Assembly (NCBI RefSeq): GCF_007570935.1
Contig: NZ_VLLR01000001.1
Location: forward strand, 1,426,001 to 1,490,000
Reading direction: 5' to 3'
DNA: 64,000 nt
Origin: Lactobacillus sp. LL6
GTDB taxonomy: Bacteria > Bacillota > Bacilli > Lactobacillales > Lactobacillaceae
Each line of letters begins with the position of its first letter. Position 1 is the stretch's first letter. Both the position numbers and the translations under genes were made by a program. The notes beneath the pieces were generated by a model that saw only the letters and a program-made list of their open reading frames with translations, ran no database searches and was not told the origin of the DNA. Positions 58,004 to 64,000 of this stretch are shown piece after piece.

Positions 58004-60331
58004 CTAATGCTTAAAACTACGGCTATTGTGATTTTTATTATTTCTGCGACCATGGAAGTTATGTTGTTTTTCACCACGGCGTCCTTGATTATTTTTAAAA
58101 CCGCGGTTACCACGACGACGATTATTCATCCCACGATCATTATGTTTACGCTTAGGAGCATTAGGGTCATAAATTTCAAAATCCAGCTGATGTTGTTCAA
58201 CATTAGCATTAATCAATGTAACTTTAATAGGCATCCCTATCTTAAACTTTTTATGAGTGCCACGTCCCGTAAGAGTAAGCGTTTTTTCATCAAAGCTGTA
58301 AAAATCATCATCTAAATTAGAAATATGGATGAGACCTTCAACAGTATTTGGCAATTGAATGAACATTCCAAAGCTAGTAACTGAAGAAACTACTGCATCA
58401 AAATGCTCACCTACTCTATCTGCCATAAATTCTGTCATCTTAAGATCATTAACTTCACGCTCAGTATCAATTGAGCGACGCTCTTGAGTTGAAGTTTGTT
58501 CAGCAACTTCTGGCAAATAACTTGCAAAATGTTTCTTGGTATCTTCTCCCATACCTTTATCTGCATATTGATGAATCATTCTATGCACCATTAAGTCAGA
58601 ATAACGACGAATTGGTGAAGTAAAGTGGGTATAGAATTCTGCAGCCAAACCAAAGTGTCCAAGCGCATCTTCAGAATAATGTGCTTGCTTCAAACTTCTT
58701 AACATCATCATTTGAACAACTGCTTCTTCAGGCGTACCTTCTGTTTTAGTTACCACTTTTTGTAAATCTATTGGTTTCACATTATTTGGATCAGCTTTTA
58801 CATTAAGTCCAAAAGCACTACAAAACTCAAAGAAAGTTTTAATTCTTTCACCATCAGGAGTTTCATGAACACGATATAAGAAAGGAACATGCTTTTTATA
58901 ATAATCTTCCGCTACAGTCTCATTTGCCATCAACATGAAAGATTCAATCATTTTTTCTGCTGTTCCGCGTTCATGTAAAACAATATCGACAGGCTTGCCT
59001 TTATCATCAACTATAATTTTTGCTTCTGGTTCTTCAAAATCAATTGCACCACGCTTATGACGTTGCTTATAAAGGGCATTGTGAAGGTCTGACATATCTT
59101 CAAGCATCGGACGTAGTTTTACATATTTATCTTCTAAGCCATCCATATCGCCTGCTAAGACCTTATTAACCTTATTATAAGTCATTCGACCATGAGAACG
59201 CATAACTGATGGATAAATCTTATAGTTAACACGCTTACCTTCTGGTGTAATTTCCATATCACATGATAAAACAAGACGGTCTACACCTTCGTTTAAAGAA
59301 CAAATCCCATTAGACAGTCTAAATGGAAGCATTGGAATAACTCTATCAACTAAATATGTACTATTTCCACGAGCAAAAGCTTCTGCATTCAAAGGAGTAT
59401 TTTCTTTGACATAGTGAGATACATCAGCAATATGGACACCCAAATGGTAATTTCCATTTGGCAATTTCCATACAACAACAGCATCGTCAAAGTCTTTTGA
59501 GTCATCCCCATCAATAGTTACAGCTGGTTGATCAGTAATATCAACTCTGCCTTTTCTATCTTCATCAGTAACATGGTCAGGAATACTATTAGCTTGATCC
59601 ATTGCTTCTTCAGGCCATTCTGTGCGCACATCATGAGAAGCGACAATAGACATAATATCTACACCAGGATCATTTTTATTACCAATCACCTCAATAACTG
59701 CACCAGTCATTGATTCTGGATTAGCTTCAGTAGGATAATCCTTAATTGAAACCTTGACCATATCACCCATTTGGGGAACAATACCATTTTCTGAGACATA
59801 AACACGATATTTATGAAGTTTTTTATCGTTACTTAAAACATAACCAATAAAGTGACTTGCTTCAACTTCTTCATCAGTTAATGGATGGTATTCACCAACT
59901 AATGTTGTGGTTCCTCGTTCTAAAATTTCCTCAATATGACCTTCTGGTCCCTTACCATTCCAAGGATTGCCATCAGCAATAATTTTTACCTTTACACGAT
60001 CGCCATTAACTGCAAATTTAGTATAATCAGCATCAACAAATACATCATCGGCTTCTTCATCATCAAGTCTTATAAAGCCAAAACCGCGTTCATTTGCTCT
60101 AAATTCACCTTCAACAATTGTATTAGCTTGAGCTAATTGATAGCGTCCCTTGCCATCTGTAATAATCTTTTTTTCATGTTCTAGAAATGATAATGCTTTA
60201 ATAAGTTCAGTAAAATTGCCTAAACGATCTCTTCGAGCCTTTTTTTCAATTTGATCTATACGAAACTGTTTCTGAGGCTCATGACGAAATATTTCTAAAA
60301 CACCGCCTAAAGTTTTTTCATTTTGTACCAT
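58004..60331 (-). CDS. rnr: ribonuclease R, 775 aa
   Basis: Processive 3'-5' exoribonuclease acting on structured RNA and in tmRNA-linked quality control. N-terminal HTH-like part (about 1-65), cold-shock domains, the RNB catalytic domain with DDSKDFDDAVVV and RGAIDFEEPEAKI, then an S1 domain (VVSSVTSFGMFIQLPNTVEGLIHIS) and a basic Asn/Arg/Gly-rich tail with RRRGNRGFKNNQGRRG. The frame extends to 60409, but GGAG precedes the ATG at 60331 (MVQNEKTLGG). It sits between secG and smpB. Confidence 0.96.
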   Translation of the reverse strand: MVQNEKTLGGVLEIFRHEPQKQFRIDQIEKKARRDRLGNFTELIKALSFLEHEKKIITDGKGRYQLAQANTIVEGEFRANERGFGFIRLDDEEADDVFVDADYTKFAVNGDRVKVKIIADGNPWNGKGPEGHIEEILERGTTTLVGEYHPLTDEEVEASHFIGYVLSNDKKLHKYRVYVSENGIVPQMGDMVKVSIKDYPTEANPESMTGAVIEVIGNKNDPGVDIMSIVASHDVRTEWPEEAMDQANSIPDHVTDEDRKGRVDITDQPAVTIDGDDSKDFDDAVVVWKLPNGNYHLGVHIADVSHYVKENTPLNAEAFARGNSTYLVDRVIPMLPFRLSNGICSLNEGVDRLVLSCDMEITPEGKRVNYKIYPSVMRSHGRMTYNKVNKVLAGDMDGLEDKYVKLRPMLEDMSDLHNALYKQRHKRGAIDFEEPEAKIIVDDKGKPVDIVLHERGTAEKMIESFMLMANETVAEDYYKKHVPFLYRVHETPDGERIKTFFEFCSAFGLNVKADPNNVKPIDLQKVVTKTEGTPEEAVVQMMMLRSLKQAHYSEDALGHFGLAAEFYTHFTSPIRRYSDLMVHRMIHQYADKGMGEDTKKHFASYLPEVAEQTSTQERRSIDTEREVNDLKMTEFMADRVGEHFDAVVSSVTSFGMFIQLPNTVEGLIHISNLDDDFYSFDEKTLTLTGRGTHKKFKIGMPIKVTLINANVEQHQLDFEIYDPNAPKRKHNDRGMNNRRRGNRGFKNNQGRRGEKQHNFHGRRNNKNHNSRSFKH

Positions 60332-60366
60332 TAATATTCTCCGTTTCTTTATAAGTAAGTATTTAT

Positions 60367-60401
60367 AAAAAAAGCCTCCCAACACACTTGATCGGGAGAC
60401 T
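60367..60401 (-). terminator. partial terminator between secG and rnr
   Basis: AGTCTCCC / GGGAGGCT with a 13-base loop and a T-run, 12 nt after secG. rnr starts just 40 nt later, so some readthrough must occur or rnr has a promoter here. Confidence 0.75.
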
Positions 60402-60412
60402 TTAAACAAAAA

Positions 60413-60646
60413 TTATTTTGAAGACATTATTGCTAATACAATAGCAAATGCGAAAAATAGTACCAATAAAACTGCGGTTACTTTTTCCATAAATGCTTCA
60501 AAACCACGTTTTTTGGTTTGACCACTAAAAACTGCACCACCAGAAAGGGCGTTTAAAGCGTCTTGTTGTTTTTGTGGCTGCATCATTGTTGCAATAACGA
60601 TTAAAATTGAAACAATGATTAGTAGCGTCATAAATAAATTGTACAA
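60413..60646 (-). CDS. secG: preprotein translocase subunit SecG, 77 aa, TTG start
   Basis: Small accessory subunit of the SecYEG channel. Two membrane helices: MTLLIIVSILIVIATMMQ and VLLVLFFAFAIVLAIM, linked by the conserved loop QDALNALSGGAVFSGQTKKRGFEAFMEK. The TTG at 60646 has GGAGG 7 nt before it; an ATG at 60631 would lack a ribosome site. First gene of the secG-rnr-smpB group. Confidence 0.93.
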   Translation of the reverse strand: MYNLFMTLLIIVSILIVIATMMQPQKQQDALNALSGGAVFSGQTKKRGFEAFMEKVTAVLLVLFFAFAIVLAIMSSK

Positions 60647-60714
60647 TGCGCTGCCTCCAATACACAGATACGATTACTGAACAATTTTATCACAAAACAG
60701 AAAATTTTGCAGGC

Positions 60715-62778
60715 TTATTTTTCTAGCTCAGGTGCATCTGTCTTAAATTTCGATTGTGTTGTCTTCTTGTGATTCTTATACCACAATGATGTTTTATTAT
60801 CTTTTGAATACAAAGTCTTCAAAGACTCATCTTTATTATAATTATAATCACTTGGTTTAACTTTAGTAAACCATTTTGGTTGATAAAATCTCAAAAGATT
60901 ACCATCGATTACACGATCTGATAATGACAGTTGAGTTGTCACTTGATTAGAAAGAGTTAACAGCTTTTCTTTTAGCCTTTTATTAGGATGAGTAATTTTC
61001 TTTCCTGTCTTTGTATAATAATAATTCCCTGTAACTTTAGCATATTCTGGCGTAATAAAATCACCATTTCTTTGAGCAACTATTTGTGGAGCATTTTTAC
61101 TTAATAAATCATGTCCAAACTGAATAGTATCATTGTCCTTTATGCCCAAAAGATTTAATAAAGTTGGTAAAACATCAATTTCACCGCCATAAGTATGATC
61201 AATTTTTCCCTTAAGTCCTTTCATATGAAACATTAATGGAACTCTTTGGAAATTTAAATTATCAAAATCATTAAAACTATCTTTTTTAAGAAGTTCAGCA
61301 CTAGCTTTATGGTGATTACCAGAAATTCCATAGTGATCCCCATAGAACATAATCAAAGTATTTTTATCTAAGCCAGTCTTTTTCATCCAACTCATTAATT
61401 GACCAATAGCTTGATCTAAATAATGAGCAGTTTGAACATAACCATCAACAGTTTCATCTCCTGTATTGGTTTTAGAAATTGTTTGATTTTTTTTATCAAT
61501 ATCATAAGGATAGTGATTAGTAACTGTAATCATCTTTAAATAAAACGGTTGCGGCAAACGTTCGATATATTTAATAGATTGATTAAAGAATAGCTTATCC
61601 TTTATTCCATATCCAATGTAGTAATCGGGCTTATTTTCATAAAAAGACAAAGGCATAAAATACTGATAACCAAATGATTTATAAGCATTATTTCTATTCC
61701 AAAACGACCCAGCCCCACCATGCATTACAGCCGTAGTATAGCCTGCTTGTTGATGCAAAATTGCTGGTGCACTTTGAAAAGTATTGCTGGTGCCATAACT
61801 TGACATTGCACTTCCTGATTGTAACCCATAAAGCGAATTTTCAAGCATCATTTCAGCATCGGAAGTTTTCCCTTGACCTACTTGATTAAAGAAATTATCA
61901 AAACTTATAGTATCTTTTGCATGATAAATTTTATTCAAATTAGGAGTTACTTCCTTGCCTTTCCACTTGTAACCAATTAAAAACTGTTGGAAACTCTCTA
62001 AGTGAATTACCAAAACATTTTTTCCTTTAGCCACACCCGTGTACTCAGGATTAGGTTTAACATAATTTGCCTTTAAATATTTTTGAACCGAATTAATATC
62101 AGAAACATTTGCTTTAGCCATCTGGGCACTTGTTTGTGCAGTTTTAAATCCATCATAAACGGCATACTCATTCATTCCTAAATACTTAACAATATAATTA
62201 TTATCAAAGGTTCTAGTAAGAAGTCCTGAACGATCTTCTTGAGCCATCAAAAGATTAATTCCCATTAATGTTAAGGCTAAAGTTTCAATCATTAAATTAA
62301 CTCGTAATTTTAATGGGCGAATATCAATACGAATAACTTTAAAAATTAATAATGCAATAATTATTGCAACATCCAAAAATGCTAAAAAATCACTGGCTTG
62401 AGTAATTCCTGCAATACTTTTTCCTAAATTATCTGAAGTTGAGCCTGATGTTTTCATAATTGAAAAAGACAAAAAGTTCGAAAATTCACGATAATATAAA
62501 ATATTTGCAAATAACCACAAACTAAGCAAAAAGTCGATAATCATCACTATCCAGTATGATTTTCGTCCTTTAAAAAATAGTCCTATTCCTAAAAGCAGCA
62601 TCCCTGCTGGAATTGGATTTATTAATAATAAAAAATTTTGCATAGGACCTACTGCGCCTAAATTAAACTTATTTAAATAGACCCAATAAGTCTTTAACCA
62701 AAATAAGGTCAAAACAATTATAAAAAAGCCCAGCTTAGTTTTAGTCAACCAGTTAAAAAAAGACTTTATACTTTTCAA
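60715..62778 (-). CDS. ltaS: lipoteichoic acid synthase (LtaS family), 687 aa, TTG start
   Basis: Polymerises glycerol phosphate from phosphatidylglycerol on the outer face of the membrane. Five N-terminal membrane helices (about 15-185), then a sulfatase-fold domain (about 245-600) with metal site HLESFQQFL, catalytic Thr in GQGKTSDAEMMLENSLYG, HGGAGSFWNRNNAYKSFGYQYF and the closing metal motif YGDHYGISGNHH. Starts at TTG 62778, 8 nt after GGAGG. Downstream of the flippase-like gene, so the group probably makes glycolipid and LTA together. Confidence 0.93.
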   Translation of the reverse strand: MKSIKSFFNWLTKTKLGFFIIVLTLFWLKTYWVYLNKFNLGAVGPMQNFLLLINPIPAGMLLLGIGLFFKGRKSYWIVMIIDFLLSLWLFANILYYREFSNFLSFSIMKTSGSTSDNLGKSIAGITQASDFLAFLDVAIIIALLIFKVIRIDIRPLKLRVNLMIETLALTLMGINLLMAQEDRSGLLTRTFDNNYIVKYLGMNEYAVYDGFKTAQTSAQMAKANVSDINSVQKYLKANYVKPNPEYTGVAKGKNVLVIHLESFQQFLIGYKWKGKEVTPNLNKIYHAKDTISFDNFFNQVGQGKTSDAEMMLENSLYGLQSGSAMSSYGTSNTFQSAPAILHQQAGYTTAVMHGGAGSFWNRNNAYKSFGYQYFMPLSFYENKPDYYIGYGIKDKLFFNQSIKYIERLPQPFYLKMITVTNHYPYDIDKKNQTISKTNTGDETVDGYVQTAHYLDQAIGQLMSWMKKTGLDKNTLIMFYGDHYGISGNHHKASAELLKKDSFNDFDNLNFQRVPLMFHMKGLKGKIDHTYGGEIDVLPTLLNLLGIKDNDTIQFGHDLLSKNAPQIVAQRNGDFITPEYAKVTGNYYYTKTGKKITHPNKRLKEKLLTLSNQVTTQLSLSDRVIDGNLLRFYQPKWFTKVKPSDYNYNKDESLKTLYSKDNKTSLWYKNHKKTTQSKFKTDAPELEK

Positions 62779-62854
62779 ACAGTGCTCCTCCTTTCGCTCA
62801 TGCTAACCATATTACTACGTATTTCCAGTTAATAACTAGCTATTTTACTGAATG

Positions 62855-63880
62855 TTAATTATTTTGCTTGCTCTTTATTTTCTTAGGTTTAAAAATCCAG
62901 CCAAAAATTCCTAATATCATCCCAAAGAAATAAGTCGCAAATCTCCATAAAAACATTCCCAAGACAAGTGCACCATGTGAAGAAACAAAAGTAGCAAAAA
63001 GTGTCTGAAAACTATATTCTGCCCCGCCGGAAGCTCCTGGAATTGGAATAATTGCCATAAACATAATAATCATAATATTAATTTGTGTAACTGCAAACCA
63101 GGAAGCATGTACATTAAGTGCCATTAATACTACATAAGGAATTGAATAAAAAATTAATAACTGACCCACAGTCAAAAATGTTGAAATTAATAACTTTTTC
63201 TTTTCTTTTTTTAGTTTTTGACTTTCAGCGTAAAATGTTTCAATTTTTTCCATTGTAGCTGCACGCCATTTTTCTACACGTTCTTTTTTAATAAACTTTG
63301 CGAGTAAATTCATCAAAAAATTAGTAGCATTCTTGGTCCAATTATATGCAAACATAATAGCTAATAAAAATAAAATTGAACTAACATGAATAATAAAGCC
63401 GATAACAATAAAAATTGCTAAAGCAGAAAATTTAGTTGCTACCATATGAAAACCAAAAATAATAGTTAATACATAGGCAAATAATACAACAACTTGATAA
63501 ATGATGAATTTCATTAATAAAAGCGATGTAGCTCTTCCGCCTTCAATTCCCATCTGAACCATTGCAGCAAGCTGAGATGGCTGTCCTCCTGTTGACATTG
63601 GAGTAATGGCATTAAATAAAGCTTGAATAATAGGTATTCTAAAAAATGACCATTTACTTCTTTTAGGTTCATTTTTTCTTTTAGCTAAAGTCGCTAAAAT
63701 TGCAGCTTCACAAACATAAGATAAAAGCATCAATACAAAAATCATACTAAAAGCAAACCAATTCATTCCCTGGGCAGCTTTTTGAATTTCATGAATTGGA
63801 GTAGTCTTTAAGTCTGTATAAAGTACAAAGGCGCTGATTGCCAAAACAATCAGTATGCCCCATAAGTGTTTTTTATTCAT
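62855..63880 (-). CDS. UPF0104 membrane protein (lysylphosphatidylglycerol flippase-like), 341 aa
   Basis: Integral membrane protein of the family that includes the MprF N-terminal flippase domain, without the catalytic part. About 7-8 helices, with the family motif NAITPMSTGGQPSQLAAMVQMGIEGGRATSLLLMKF and IPIPGASGGAEYSFQTLF near the end. Such genes next to glycolipid glycosyltransferases probably move the lipid anchor of LTA across the membrane; inferred from position. The ATG at 63880 shares its A with the preceding stop (TAATG), showing coupling to the glycosyltransferase. Confidence 0.85.
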   Translation of the reverse strand: MNKKHLWGILIVLAISAFVLYTDLKTTPIHEIQKAAQGMNWFAFSMIFVLMLLSYVCEAAILATLAKRKNEPKRSKWSFFRIPIIQALFNAITPMSTGGQPSQLAAMVQMGIEGGRATSLLLMKFIIYQVVVLFAYVLTIIFGFHMVATKFSALAIFIVIGFIIHVSSILFLLAIMFAYNWTKNATNFLMNLLAKFIKKERVEKWRAATMEKIETFYAESQKLKKEKKKLLISTFLTVGQLLIFYSIPYVVLMALNVHASWFAVTQINIMIIMFMAIIPIPGASGGAEYSFQTLFATFVSSHGALVLGMFLWRFATYFFGMILGIFGWIFKPKKIKSKQNN

Positions 63881-64000
63881 TAATGAATTTGTCCTAATTC
63901 CCTTCCAATATCATATTGTTGAGCATAAAAATCACTCCAAATTCTCGCTAAATTATCTTCAGAATATTGATCACTAGCTTTTAAAGATAATTCCTTATAT
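63880..64000 (-). CDS. glycosyltransferase C-terminus, partial
   Basis: Only the last 39 residues are in the window: KELSLKASDQYSEDNLARI through AQQYDIGRELGQIH and stop. The SEDNLARIWSDFY pattern is typical of the end of GT4 glycosyltransferases that make the diglycosyl lipid anchor of LTA, and position ahead of a flippase and LtaS supports that. The gene lies mainly beyond the right edge. Confidence 0.6.
   Translation of the reverse strand, partial: YKELSLKASDQYSEDNLARIWSDFYAQQYDIGRELGQIH

Overview
The window is about 64 kb of AT-rich (roughly one-third G+C) Gram-positive DNA from a Lactobacillus in the strict sense (L. delbrueckii/acidophilus clade). The basis is the 16S sequence, an aggregation-promoting factor gene, a SEC10/PgrA-type surface protein, a Lactobacillus-style rrn operon, T-box and LicT regulation, mannose-PTS genes and frequent TTG starts behind strong AGGAGG sites. 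I do not name a species.

Layout. 1-3.9 kb: a minus-strand AraR-like regulator, sugar:H+ symporter and FGGY kinase (pentose uptake), with promoter, operator-like palindrome and cre site. 4.0-7.4 kb: a small hydrophobic-peptide gene with an apparent antisense RNA partner, split by a degenerate IS3 element, then a tnpB element with its end RNA. 7.5-10.2 kb: tRNA-Gln, a two-domain monooxygenase-like protein, and brnQ under an Ile T-box. 10.2-14.9 kb: a beta-glucoside operon (licT, PTS EIIBCA, 6-phospho-beta-glucosidase) with two terminator/antiterminator pairs. 15-16.5 kb: an IS110 transposase with a structured 5' region that may encode a bridge RNA. 16.6-25.7 kb: cell-surface genes (LCP protein, OatA-like acyltransferase, SEC10 protein, Apf) around a LytTR two-component system with no visible peptide gene. 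25.7-33.4 kb: MarR/azoreductase, PsiE, the ornithine decarboxylase locus with an APC antiporter-like permease, and a YefM-YoeB module. 33.4-38 kb: acetyltransferases, a Vat-like gene with a leader peptide, tRNA-Thr, nitroreductase and galE. 38-44 kb: pckA with an accessory two-gene cassette at its 3' end, and adhE. 44-50.3 kb: a permease, a broken lysR gene and the mannose PTS. 50.5-55.9 kb: a complete rrn operon with tRNA-Asn, read on the minus strand from three tandem promoters. 55.9-64 kb: an IS1182 remnant, a TetR-like gene, smpB, rnr, secG, lipoteichoic acid synthase, a lipid flippase-like protein and the end of a glycosyltransferase.

How it works together. Core carbon and energy genes (mannose PTS, beta-glucoside PTS, pckA, adhE, galE) sit with CcpA-type sites upstream of several of them. 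Amino-acid uptake and acid-stress genes (brnQ, two APC permeases, ornithine decarboxylase) and envelope genes (LtaS, flippase, LCP, acyltransferase, Apf) fit a gut or fermentation niche.

The most unusual signals are these. (1) A 1.08 kb cassette encoding a secreted bacteriocin-like protein and a small membrane protein lies between pckA and its terminator, flanked by a perfect 31-bp copy of the pckA 3' end; the secreted protein has lost its ATG. (2) The YefM-YoeB module is likewise flanked by two near-identical copies of the preceding gene's terminator. (3) A type I toxin-antitoxin-like pair has been split by an IS3 insertion. (4) A 23-codon leader lies ahead of a Vat-like gene. (5) A 28-bp tandem duplication breaks a lysR gene in a way that could revert.
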